From Camellia lanceoleosa (Eukaryota > Streptophyta > Magnoliopsida > Ericales > Theaceae), in NCBI GenBank assembly GCA_025200525.1, contig CM045761.1:134046223-134110222 (forward strand): a stretch of DNA of 64,000 bases, read 5' to 3'. Below are positions 21,761-33,658 of the stretch, piece after piece. Position 1 is the first letter of the stretch, and each line of letters begins with the position of its first letter. A program made the translations under genes and the position numbers. The notes beneath the pieces are model-generated. The model did not search any database, was not told the origin of the DNA, and saw nothing but the letters and a program-made list of their open reading frames with translations.

Positions 21761-24700
21761 TATAGACACCCCATTTTTGACCGCCTGCAAGACTCGAGCG
21801 CTTTGCCCGGTACACTCAATGATGAAAGTGGTATTGTGCGTAGTTCGAGATGTCAACCAAGGAGCCTTGTTTAAACTTCGAAACAACCCCAAACCTCTTA
21901 TATTTCCACTGATCATACCCAAGAAATTCATTTGTACACCTTGTGCCACCCTGTGTTGAGGCTGAAACAGGAAACATGTGAATTCATTGAGGCCCAGCCG
22001 TGCCTCGTTGAGGGTCGGCCGTGGCTATTGAGGCCCAGCCGGGCTTCAGTAGCGAGGAACACTGTTCTAGGTAGGAGGCTGCCAGCTGTTCATTTTTTAA
22101 GATATTTATGATGTTTCTTGCTCAAATTCTATAAATACGACCATATACCTCTGTTTTGAGGGTTGAACAATTGAGAGAAAGCCTATACACATAGAAAGAA
22201 CTCCTTCTTCCTTCTTCTTCCATTGTAAGCTATCTTTGAGCTAACCTACCTTCCTTGTATCATCTATATACATCATATACAACCTGGACTCATCATCTTA
22301 GAGCCTTGATTGACCCTTGAGAAGCATAATTCAAGTTTGAGAGTGTGTCAAGAGTGAGTTTGATCATCAACCAAAGCTTACTCCATTTTGAGAGATATAA
22401 GCTTGCAACTTTTATTCTTGCTTTTGCTTACTTCATTTCTATCTATCTCTTGTATTCTTGGACTATTTTGCATCCATTTTAAGTGTTGGAACTTGGGTTT
22501 GGATAAGCTACCAAAGGTGGTAAGGTTAACATCCTTACTTGCACCTATCTTCATAGCTCAACCCTTGGTTCCTTTACACTATTTTCCTTTGATTTTTGAA
22601 CTGATTTTCAAAGTTGAACTAAGGCCAAAAAACATAATTTGAAGTCTTGAAATTAGAGGGGTTGGACACCCCACCTTGTTTTTGCTTACATAGCTTTGTT
22701 GTCTTTACTTTTTGTTTAGCTTTTTGAGTTCTTTTCTTGCATTTTCAACCACTGTTTTGGCTTATTAGAGACTATTTTAAGGTTGTCCTGATCTATTTAA
22801 TTGATTCAAGCTTTGATTAGTTCCTTTGTTGTAGCATTAGTCTTTGTATATAGCTTGTATTATGTTGTTCTTAGCCTTTCTTTGTCTAACTTTCATGTTA
22901 ATGACCTTATTTTAAGAATCAACTTGCCATTTTTTTCTTTCATTTGAGAGTTGTTTCAATCGGTTGACAGTTATTCAACACATGAACTAGAGATTCACGC
23001 TCAATGACTTAATCTCTATGAAGATTCATTGTCAATGGCATAATCTCTCTTTCATGTTGAGAATTACTTCCCGTTTGATGCTTCTCTCCTTTTAGAGGAC
23101 TTAATTATCACTTTGGACAAATGGACTAAAGAATGGAAATGACTAAGAGAATTAGTTTAAAAGCAACCAACATACATAAAGAAAATGAGTCATATTTGCT
23201 TGGGCTTGGCCGGACGTTATGCCAAGTTTATCGAGTCAAGAGTGGTCATGTGCTAATTCATGACGTTTTGATGATCCTTGAAGCGTCTCTACTTCTATTT
23301 TTGAGTTCATTCCATGATAAAGAGGGAGGAGTGGTCATATTCATTCTATTTATTGATTTTTGTCCAAATTGTACATCGAAATCATCAAGCAGTCAATTTG
23401 TTCATTGATGGTTTTGGAAGCAATTCTAACCTTCTCTCGAGGCTTTCCCATAACAGAGAAGTGTGAGAGGGACAAACAAAGTCTAGGTCACTCTGTCTGC
23501 ACTGTTTTGATTTAAATACACAAAACAGAGTTTTACACAAAATTGAGGCACGACCGGGCTTCATTAAGGGCTGACCAGTCCTCAATGTTTAGTCAGCAAG
23601 GTATTTTTACAGAAAACAAAGGGCAATGGCTGAGGTGAAACAGAGCAAGCTTGGGACAGATAGAGTTGTTCTTGAACATTGTGCATGTGCATGCATGCAA
23701 CCCTTGCGCATCCTCGCTTACATCATGATCACCATTGTAATTAATTTATTAAATATTGCTTATTGTAATTAGTCTCATTAATTATTAATATTGTTCATTT
23801 GTAATTGTTGTAGTTAATTAGTTTAAATAACAAGTTTATTTATCGTGGTTATCTTTGTTGTAATAGCATAGTTAGCTAGTTAATTAGCCTCGCTTATTTA
23901 TTCATTCGATTTTATAATAATTAGTTTAATTCAGACTTTTGGACTTTGATTCGCACCCTCTTGCACGAGAGCAATGTTGTAATAAGTTGTATGTTTTCCA
24001 ACCCCACGTCTTTCTCCCTTTTACTTACTTGCTTATGATGGTTAGTTTAGAAACATCATGGTTTTTTTAGCATACTCCATCTTTTGCATCCATTTGTCTT
24101 GCATGCATCCAAGGTTCGGCTCATCATACTAATCTAATATCGATGTTCGAAACTCATTACTTGAATACATGCTCTCTTGTATGTCTTGAATGCAATCATA
24201 TGGCATGCTCATAGCCGATCCTATAAAATACATAATGCGTGCGTTGCATTAGTCATATTGCATAAGTTAGGAACATGTATATTTTTCTAACTTTTTCACC
24301 TGTTTTGGTTAGGAGTATTGGGTGAGCTTTTATTGCTTTAGCATGTTACATCGAATGTTTGTGTTGCCATGTCAAAGCATGAATACCATGAGGCTAATTG
24401 CTTAAATGATATAATTGTTTGAATGCCTATGGATGAAGGCTAGTTGCTTGAATTGGGATGGCTTGATTAATGTCCATTTTAGCCCACTTTCTTTTTTAAG
24501 TGGCAAATCCACAAAACAATTTCGAAACAAAACATGAAATCAAGTGTTCCAAATCTTGCAAACTAGTCTATACCTTGTGTGCACATCACATAGTAAAAAT
24601 AGCTAATAAATCAGAAAAAGAGCATATAATGTAAATAAAAAACACACCATGATTAGTAGAGGCCAATCTTTGATCGGGCAAGTGGGGTGCTCAATTCATG

Positions 24701-25013
24701 ACCTTCCCCTCTCGTACCTAAGTTCCCGAGTCGAGATACTTTGGTGATGACAAACTAATAGCCTTTGGCACGAGTCTCAGGTTTTCAAAATTTTTCAAAA
24801 ATATTCATGTGGTGACTCTGTAATTTGGCAAAGCAGTCCATTTTTGGCATTTGATTCAAACATTGATTTTCCAAAAAGAATTGCCGAATTTGGACACTTT
24901 TTATGTTTTCACTATTTCACATTGCACTTGTGAAATCAGATTCAGAACCACAAGTGGAGTCCGAATTGTAGGGCTATTCGCCTTCCAAAAGGAGAGAGGA
25001 AAGTCGGGCTACA
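21761..25013 (+). mobile_element. Solo LTR of a Tat/Ogre-type gypsy element, TSD ATTAC
   Basis: The 3253-bp unit starts TATAGACACCCC (a G-to-A variant of the TGTAGACACCCC start at 43377) and ends GGGCTACA. ATTAC flanks it on both sides (21756-21760 and 25014-25018). No primer-binding site follows the end, so this is a single LTR left by recombination between the two LTRs of a former element. GGCCGGCC-like clusters lie at about 21995-22045 and 23545-23585. The last 300 bases contain GTGACTCTGTAATTTGGC, shared with the LTR copies ending near 37830 and 47955. Confidence 0.85.
22129..22138 (+). promoter_or_regulatory. TATA box of the Tat-type LTR
   Basis: CTATAAATAC lies about 90 bases downstream of the first GGCC-palindrome cluster and is followed by pyrimidine-rich leader-like DNA. 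Position and context fit the LTR promoter. Confidence 0.55.
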
Positions 25014-26291
25014 ATTACTGATGGCCTCAAAGACAAATTAAATACATAATTATAAGTGGGGCTTAGTAGAAGCAATAACAATAGATAAACAAATCCATTG
25101 AGCAATGCTTATATGATAATCTTTCAAAGGAAACATAAGCTGCATTCATATGATAAACTTAAACTTCTTCAACACACATATCGCATGTTCTTCAAATTAC
25201 AAAACAATAGACAAGTCAAAAGGGTTGACAAAAGCATGTCTCTATTAGAGGCCAAGCAATACCTCATCATTGAGGCACTTCTCGTTCGGCTTCACAAAAG
25301 AGGGTGGACTTCCAAAATAACTCTAATCTTGATGATCCACGTGCTCACCTACATATATAAGAGAGAGAGGGGTGAGTTGGACCCCAGTGAGTAACATCAA
25401 CATAAATGGTTAATTAATGAAGTCCAATAATTCATAAAACATAACTTTCAATTTCCAAAACATTTCAAATATCCAATCATGTCAATCCCTGTAGTTAGCA
25501 ATATCCATTCGAATCATTATACATGGTAACATTCAATAAAGTAACAATATAACAATATGTTAAAGCCAATAGGACTATCAAGGTCAATTCAATGGGACCA
25601 CAATAGATCAAACAATAGAACCAGAATAGGCAATTCAATGTGGACCACTATAGTCTAACATCAAAGATCTATATCTTTCAATTAATCTAATGGGCCATGA
25701 TATTATGTCCCCCAAGCAAGGGCATCATTAAAGGATGCCACGATACATTTAACAAAAACAATCTTCATTCATTCATATAAAATAGCATTTCATAATATCA
25801 TTCATTTAACAATTTTCAAAACACATTTCGAACCTATCTTTATAGAGATATTACTCACAGTGGGCTTGAACTGATGTTAAGCTTTAGGTGACTAACCTAC
25901 ACAAAACATATAACAAAGATACAATAAAAACATAGCACTCAACAATTAATTCATCCAATCCTATTCCGATTCAATTCCATTCCTTAAATGGGTTTCTAAC
26001 TTGTTGCTTCTTTAATGATGCCTAGCCAGTGCCAAAGAATGCCTGATGGGTCGTCTTACACACCAAAAATAAACACTAAACTGTACCAAATTCCTTATAA
26101 AAATGGTAAGTCCAAGTATCGATCCACATGGACAAATGTGAAATTAAACTAATTTAATTGTTAAATTCCTAATTTAATTTTGATTAAAAAGATGATGGTT
26201 TATAAACTAATAATAACAAAAATAACTAAGAATTTAACCTAACAATTAAAAGTGAAATTAGGGTTGCTGATTTTTGGGGAAAAAAACCTAG

Positions 26292-26355
26292 GGTAATGAA
26301 TTCACCACTAGTTACATAAATACGGTAATGAATTCACCACTAGTTACATAAATAA
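26292..26355. repeat. Tandem duplication, 32-bp unit
   Basis: GGTAATGAATTCACCACTAG and 12 following bases occur twice in succession at 26292 and 26324, nearly identical, so the duplication is recent. Confidence 0.9.
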
Positions 26356-28544
26356 GGTCTCAATTTGAAAATCAATTATGTACGGTTCGAACCAAATAAT
26401 ACTTCACAACTACAAGTTCGAAGCATTGATCATGAAAATTACCATGTTCAACGTATAGGCACGAACCATATCAAGTAGCACAAGTCGTTCGCTCCAAACT
26501 AGGGTAGCAAAATGACTTGTCCCTTGTAGTATGGCTCATCTCATACCTTGAATATAAAAGAACAGAAAACCATTGTATGGAGAGTATTCAACAATCACAA
26601 AAAGAAGAATACTTGAAGAAATAATGGAACATATATTTAAAAACTTCTTGAATACCATACAACTTGTTTAAACCATTACATAATAAAAAATCAAGAAGAA
26701 ATCCCTATTTACTTGGCTAGGGTTTCATCAAAACCCTAGGAATAGAAAAACTAGCCACTTATGGAGGAATGGGAAGAGGTAAAGGAAGAGAAAACCACCA
26801 TCAAAGATATTCTTGAAGCTTGAAAACGCTTCTCTTCAAACCCTAGCCCTTCTTATCCTTTGGAAAATTTCAAAACCCCAATCCAGCCTTTTCTTCTGCC
26901 TTTATATCTCTAGATTTTCCCAACAGGTTCAAAATATTGGGCACAATTTTCAAGGCATGGCCATACATGTAGAGAGGGTTTTGTACGTGTGGAAAAAACC
27001 CTACACACGTGCAATTTTTGCAGTAGCCGTTTGGCTTCATTGGTTAGGCCGCACATGTGGCAAGTTCTTTTTCTAGTTAAATGTTGTGGTTTTGCTCATT
27101 TTGTGCTCTAACCGCATCCAACCTGAATGGCATTAAACAAACATAAGAATTATGAATTATGAGCCACGTAGAAGTACACAAACGAAAACACTCTCATCCC
27201 CCAATTTGAATATGACATTGTCGTCAATGAAAACAAATGCAAAGTAAATAATAAAGAGAGAGAATATTACCAGTCATTGTAGGTGCTCCTCAAACTAGGT
27301 AGATATGAACACAAATATATATATATATATATTTTAAAGAAATATAAATAAATAAATGAAGAAAACAAAGCAAAAAATAGTATGTGACTACTGAGAATTC
27401 GACGGTGGCAGCGGTAGAAAATGCTGGTCAAACAAGGCATGCATCAATGTCCGAGCCTCGAACGTTTCATCATGAACCTAAGCACCGAGATGGTCAAAAC
27501 GCTACTGGCTCGACTCCCGATAAGCATAAAAGTCAGTTTGCATGGATGCAATCGACTGCTGATAATCAAGCTGGCGAGCATTGATTTGGTCAAATGCCAC
27601 TTGTGAATGATCCCGATACGTTTGAAAATCTGTGCGCAATCCCATGAGAAGCTAGTGGTGATTGTGAAGAGTATTTTGCACCTGATTCACAGAGTACTGA
27701 AGATGCAAGTACTCCTCTCGAGTCATATACATGGGCTGCCCTTAGGGAGGCATGTAAGGGGCAAGAGGAGGTGCGCCATGCATGGGATCATCTGCCCCAA
27801 CAACTGGGACACCGCCCTGTAATGGTATCCGGGATAAGCTATGCTGACATTCTAGTTGGACAAAGGTCGGGAAGGTAGGGTCGGTCTCCTCAACCGAATC
27901 AATCAGAAGGCCATTCAGCTGGAAGAGGAGCATGAGCGGGCTGGCAAAGGGTATGTCATGACCCGAAACTGCCCTTAAAAGTTTGGGCATGACTACCTTA
28001 GACACAGACATCAAAAACGTCATAAGTAACATATGGGGCCTGAACGGAAGCACCTGATAACGAAACAAACTCTATTCCATTGAGCTACCACTAATATGCC
28101 AGGACCACAAACATCATAGTAGGCAAACGATATACAGAAAACATACACCCAAACGTTATATACAAACATGCACACACTTAAAACTAGCATCCTAATCGGG
28201 ATCATAACAAAAACATGAATGAGAAGGGCTTATATACAGTCAACCATAGATAGACAACTAAAGTATAAACTGAAAACTTAACAAACTTTACAAAATGCAT
28301 GGCTTCATCCTAAGTGCCTGGGCACACTGAGGTTGATAGAAGGGAGACAAGCCTTAAAGGTTAGACTGGCTTCCCGATTGTTTACCTACAGAAACAGACA
28401 AAATACAGAGTAAGTAAAACTCAGTGAATAATAGCACATACATAAAGTAATAGTTAACTTAAATAACAAAGCATATAACTGTAGAGGCACATGATTAATT
28501 ACATTCTGTAATTATTTCCAGAACAGCCATGGGTCCAGTAATGT

Positions 28545-28750
28545 ACAGAGCGGCCATAGGCCTAACAGATATAGAACGGCCATAGGCCTAACAGATATAG
28601 AATGGCCATAGGCCCAGAAATATCAGAACGGCCATCGGCCCAGAAATAACAGAACGGCCACCGGTCCAGAAATAACAGAATGGCCGAACGGCCATCGGCC
28701 CAGAAATATCAGAATGACCATCGGCCCAGAAATAACAGAACGACTTTAAG
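28545..28750. repeat. GGCCATAGGCC minisatellite, about 28-bp unit
   Basis: Seven or so units of the form AACGGCCAT(A/C)GGCC(C/T)A plus a dozen bases follow each other with small length changes. The same repeat type occurs in the related LTRs at 34.8-35.2 kb and 59.3 kb. Confidence 0.85.
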
Positions 28751-29673
28751 CCCAGCTCTTAAATGTATGGACTCAAGAGGTGGCTCGCACGGATTCTAGA
28801 GGTGGCTCCCACCAAAGTGTAGCACTTAGTTCCGTACAGCACTTTGTTCCATACCGGAAATCAATAGGTCTCATCATGTCATATCATAAACGAAATGAAT
28901 TAACAAAACAGAATACATAAGAGAACGAATAAACAGAACAGAATAACTTCCAAATTCATGAGAATATCGTCACATAATAGTGTACATAAATCATCTCATA
29001 GTTTATTACAAATGGGCATAATCATCTTACGTATGTCAAAACATTAACAACACTCCTTGATAGACGTCACAAGTGTCATTATAGTACGATCAATAAGAAT
29101 GGAATAATTTACCTCATAACAGTCTTGATTCATCATTGACAAAACAGAATGATTCGGAATACAGGAGCATCATTGTTTCGTTTGTTCACTATAAATCAAT
29201 ACAGGTAATGTACAGATAATAGAACGTTAATAATGCCTTTCACCAGTAAGCAATCCAAATTATGTTCATCTATTATAGGCAAACACTGATGTTGTAAGAC
29301 ATGTATTACCCAACAGACGATAGGAATCCCTAATAGGGTACTCGGGATATCATGTTCCCATTCAGCATATCATGTTCCTGACAAGCAGAGTGTACTCCCA
29401 CGAACTCTTTTTGTTAACTAATTCCATTATATGAATAGTTGGTATGAAATTCTTATGCGGAATTATGGATCATTCATAGGGTGTAGCACATTACCGATAA
29501 TCATTATCCATAATCGGAATACAGAATAATCTCTGAATCACAGCGATGTATGCCAAATCTTTCAATGACCACACAAGTTCACACTAATTTCCAATCCACA
29601 TATCATTGCTCACGGAAAACAAAATGTTAATAATAAGAAGTATTAACGGTACATAATGTACATTTGTAGTACT

Positions 29674-29686
29674 ATTACTCACAGTG
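29674..29686 (-). promoter_or_regulatory. Conserved LTR motif CACTGTGAGTAAT
   Basis: The 13-base motif is identical in four Tekay-like LTR copies of this window (25850, 29674, 34627, 59119), though the surrounding DNA has diverged. It contains GTGAGT, a good splice-donor core. Its role is unknown. Confidence 0.5.
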
Positions 29687-29885
29687 TTGTTGTGGAGCGA
29701 TGGTTCCTCCCGTAGTGTGGCCTACACACATAACACACATTAGTTCCTTTTTCCTTATTGAACCACTTCATGAGTGATTACACTTCAATTGCATTTACAA
29801 CCATCAAAAAGACATCAAACATAAATTCCAAAAATAGCTAAGGGTTAAGCACGTAAAACGGAGCGAACAAGTTTTTCGACCTGGG

Positions 29886-30032
29886 CCGCACGTGCGGCCA
29901 TCCCCTCCGCTCGTGCGGACATGTACCGCACGTGCGGTCCCCCTCCACTGCTCGAGCGGCCAAAAACAGTATGCTTCCCCGTTTATTTCCCTCTTCTCCG
30001 CACGTGCGGCCACGACCTTCGCACGTGCGGCC
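29886..30032. repeat. Cluster of CCGCACGTGCGG palindromes
   Basis: Within 150 bases there are four near-perfect copies of GCCGCACGTGCGG, one TCCGCTCGTGCGG and one CTGCTCGAGCGG. Each is a G-box (CACGTG) or XhoI-like palindrome with GC-rich arms. They sit in the part of the LTR that precedes the CACTGTGAGTAAT motif. Confidence 0.85.
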
Positions 30033-31720
30033 TGGCCCCTGTTTGGCAGCTCAACTTTCATACAAAACTCCATCTTTGAAAACACAAAACAAGGTCTCAA
30101 GGTAGATAGATTTAACATCAAAATAAGGTTCTAAATCACATAATAAATGAATCACAACAATTCTTAAACCCTCAATCACTTGAATTCATACTCATAATCA
30201 ACCATAAACCTTTCCAAAGGTCTCATTATTTTGGGTTTATTTATACACATACATATAGAGCCATCTAGGCTTATAATTCAAACACATAGTTGAGTATTCT
30301 CATGAGATAGCAAGGAAGCAAGATGTAGATTTCCCTCCTATAACTCAATTTGGTTCTTAAAACATATAATCATCACATAGAACTTACAACATCTACCTTA
30401 ACTTTTCCAACGAAAGGAGAATTCTCACCCAAGATCAAGAGAGAGTTTATATAAAGTAATTTTTCATACCTTAAGTTCAAATTAGACAATCTTCACAAAT
30501 TTTCCCCAATCTTTCACTTGAAGGACTTTCTCTCCAACTCTCTCTAACTTTCCTCTTCTAGGTTGCACACAGGAGATATTTTGAGAGTAAGCTTCCAAGT
30601 CAAAATTTAAAGAGCATGGCACACAGATATATAGATTTATATAATAGGTGAATAAGACAAAATTCAATCGTTTAATCGTCCCCAAATTGAAATTTCACAA
30701 AAATGCTTATTATAGCTTAAAAATCATGCAGATTTCAAATGTCAAATCAATTTCAGAAAATTAAGTCTCTAAGGCTTCCAATTCTGGATTCAAACAGTTT
30801 AAGTGCGACCGATAATTTTCTTATTCAATAGATAGGAATCCATATTTCCAAGTTTTACTTAATTCAATGTAATTTCACATAGAATTTCACAATAAGCATT
30901 CCAAAACACAGAATAGAGAACTGAAAAGATACCAGAATCCTGTACGAGGGTCGGGTTATTACAGGGTAGGGGCCAAGTTGTGTTCTGCAAGGAGTGAGGC
31001 TGAACGGATTCCTGCATAAATTTTTACATGTACACCCAAATCACGTGCTGAAGATTAAATCGATAACCATGTTAGTAACCATGTAGGACTTGCACAAACT
31101 CCTGTTGGTGCTCAACTTTATGCCTAAATGGAAATGCATTTTTATACAATACCGAGTCAAAGAATAATAAGTAAGCAGGCAACTTGCTTCGACGCAAGCA
31201 CGTGAAGTTAGGATCACCATGGGCCCCCTAAAAGAATTCTTGGATGATGTGGAGTATGGGTTGATGATCCGCAACTTTGGGGAATGGATGGCCTTCACAC
31301 TTGTTGTAGAGACCTAACACCCTGGCAATTATGGATTGTGTGATACTAATGACGTGGCCATCCATAGTGGACAAAAGGTGGGGGGATGACACCATGGGCT
31401 CCTCATACATGTTCTACTAGAAGAGCTAGACCAAACGAGGATAGGTTGGCGCAGTTACAGTGCAAATGCCCAACTGTTGCCGGAGTTGAAGCTGCTCTAC
31501 AGCTCAAGAAGTGGCTGGGTCATTCTGAAAATATGGGATGCTAAATTGAATGAGCTTATGTAGTGGGCGAGAAGCCCACTTCAGTCTTGGCGACTCAACT
31601 AGTGGTGGTGGCAAGGATGGTTGTGACGGCGGCGGTGCCGAGAAGTGGTGCCGAGAAGGATGAACCTCTGGCCTTTTTGAAGGCCCTGGTGGATTGCCAT
31701 CTACTTATGTCCTACACACA

Positions 31721-33208
31721 TCAAAAGCAAATACACACATACTCGTGGAACCAACATGAGAATAATAGAGAATATCAAACCACAAGGCTGCACACTTGTT
31801 TCACCACATGCAATTCTCATCATCATTTTTTTAAAAATATATAAATAAATAAAATAAAAATAAAAGAAACAATACTAATAAGTACGAAACAAAATTAGTA
31901 GACCACAACCACACAGATGCATGTAAATTAAACTAACTAGCTAGCTATGATGTAACTCAACACATTAACATTTTATTTAAATAACTAATGGCCAAATAAA
32001 TAAAAATTGACTAACTAAACAAGTAATGAACTACACTATTTTAATCAATCAAATAATAAAAATAAAATAAAATAAATCTAATAAATAATAAAATAAAGAA
32101 TTAGATATGCTAAAAAAAATAATAATAATAATAATTTTTTTTGGTCGCATGTGTAGTGGTTAAGTTTTTGACCCAATAGCTTTTTTTTTTTCTTTTTTTT
32201 CTTTTCGATGAACAATGATCCAAACTACTATTATCCTACCAAGGTACTATACTACAAAAGAAAAATCTAAACAAAAAGAAGGCGGTTACCTTGAAAAAGT
32301 ATGGAGAAAGAGGACGAAGAAAAGAAGATGGGAAATCTATTGGAAAAAATGGCCGCCAGAGGTTTGCCGGTTGAAGGGAAGATAGGGCGCCGGCAATTAG
32401 GCTTCGGTGGTAAGGCGGTGGTGAGAAGAGGGTGGGTGAACGTTGAAGGAAGAAGGGTTGGTGATGGTGGGGTTTGAGTGAGATAGAAGAAGGAAGAAGA
32501 TGATAAGGTAGAGAGAGAGAGAGAGAGAGAGAGAGTGAGAATGAGAGGTAGAGAGAGAATGAATCTGTGAGAGTAATGAGAGTGGGTCTAGGGTTGGACA
32601 ATGAAACCAACTTTTTTTTTTAAGGGCGAGAAAAAAAATACATTAAAAAAAATTCAATAAAGAAATAAAATTTTTTTTAAAATTCTGACACGCCGCACCA
32701 CCCCTGACACCTGCATATAAAACAAGGCCCAAAATTTTTTTCTGCAAATTATTCTGCACGTACGGGACCAGGCCGCACGTGCGAATCTTGTGTCGTACCA
32801 TACCTCGCACCTGCATATAAAACAGTAGCAAACAAAGAGACCAGGATTTGTGCTACACGTGCAGGAATTTATTTATTTATTTATTTTTTAACCCAAGTAT
32901 CCAAAAACTTCAAACCATTTCTACCTTCATGTTGCATCTGAAATAAGTATAACACTTCGAAAACATCTAAATGCTCGACAAAGGTATAATCTTCACGCGA
33001 AAACCACGGGTACTACTTTTCTCCCTAACAATGTTTGTAACTTTCCTTATTCTCCAACAGGGTGACAAAACTAGGTTGATTCAGTATCTAGAATCGAGGC
33101 ACCTAAAGCTAACTAGACCTATGGGGCTGCCATATAGAGTTCTAACCGAGGTGATTTTTAAGTAATATCCACACCCCTAGGTATTTAAACCAGACTTTAG
33201 TCTCGAAA
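31721..33208. other. Intergenic stretch with (AG)n and degenerate CACGTG words
   Basis: AT-rich DNA at 31800-32200 has no gene. A (AG)n microsatellite lies at 32512-32536 and creates an artificial minus-strand frame. At 32690-32865 are CTGCACGTACGG, GGCCGCACGTGCG and CTACACGTGCAG, resembling the palindrome cluster of the Tekay-like LTRs and probably a truncated copy. Plus-strand frame 32971-33165 has no recognised domain. Confidence 0.45.
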
Positions 33209-33616
33209 TGTGATAACTCTATTTTGTGTTATGTTAATTAACCTTAATTATGATTTTGATTATGTGCTTAATATGGTTTTGTGTGATAATTATGTGATTA
33301 ATTATGTTTTTGAATCTATATCTGTTCATCATAGGAAAATCTATCCAACTTACTGTTATAATTCAAAAATTGAAGACCATAGAGGCTACAAAAATTGAAA
33401 TTGTCTGTGTCATTGTGATTAGCATGATTTTTAGAGCCTACAGTCAGATTTGATTAAAAATTGATTCAGATCAAAATAATTAGATTAAGTTGATTAAATT
33501 AAGCATAATTACTTAGCTTTAATCAAATTTGATTAGGCAAGCATATATAAGAACATATTTACACTCATGCTCATTCTTTTTGAGCTCATTTTCATAACTT
33601 AGCTGAAAATATACTC

Positions 33617-33658
<42 letters not shown>

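Larger units (their letters stand above)
21699..27120 (-). mobile_element. Degenerate Tekay-like LTR, interrupted by a solo LTR
   Basis: The sequence starts TGTCACAACCTGAACTC at 21699, like the end of the LTR at 27954, continues to 21760, and resumes at 25014 after a Tat-type solo LTR inserted in it. The conserved ATTACTCACAGTG lies at 25850-25862, and degenerate CACGTG palindromes (GTACGTGTGG, CACACGTGC, CCGCACATGTGG) follow at 26978-27060, in the same order as in the LTR at 27954-30963. Its far end could not be fixed. A stretch near 26030-26400 may be a further insertion. Confidence 0.45.
27954..30963 (-). mobile_element. Solo LTR of a Tekay-like gypsy element, TSD GGGTA
   Basis: The 3010-bp unit reads TGTCATGACCCG at its left edge and GGGTTATTACA at its right edge. 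In minus orientation it therefore starts TGTAATAACCCGACC, the same start as the LTR at 57840. GGGTA flanks it exactly on both sides (27949-27953 and 30964-30968). No internal retrotransposon sequence accompanies it. In minus order it contains a CACGTG-palindrome cluster, the CACTGTGAGTAAT motif and a GGCC-type minisatellite. It interrupts a transposon-associated reading frame. Confidence 0.88.
27384..31720 (-). pseudogene. Plant transposon-associated ORF (PF20167-like), split by solo LTR
   Basis: Removing the solo LTR at 27954-30963 leaves about 1.3 kb of decayed minus-strand coding sequence. Near the 5' part is ISITQSIIARVLGL, like the putative plant transposon protein domain, in which (V/I)xIxPxxIxxLLGLP is the core. 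It is followed by LPAYLLFFDSVLYKNAFP and a block around HKVEHQQEFVQVLHG. After the insertion come FQLNGLLIDSVEETDPTFP and, at 27400-27700, FQTYRDHSQVAFDQIN and YQQSIASMQTDFYAYR, a coiled-coil-like tail. Several stops and frame changes are present. Related reading frames travel with plant retrotransposons; their function is unknown. The segment 27170-27300, with a GACATTGTCGTCAATG word, is probably 3' flank of the same element. Confidence 0.5.

Noticed and set aside
32236..32610. Minus-strand frame of 124 codons
   Set aside because: It translates an (AG)n microsatellite and low-complexity DNA, giving a Ser/Leu run without a domain.
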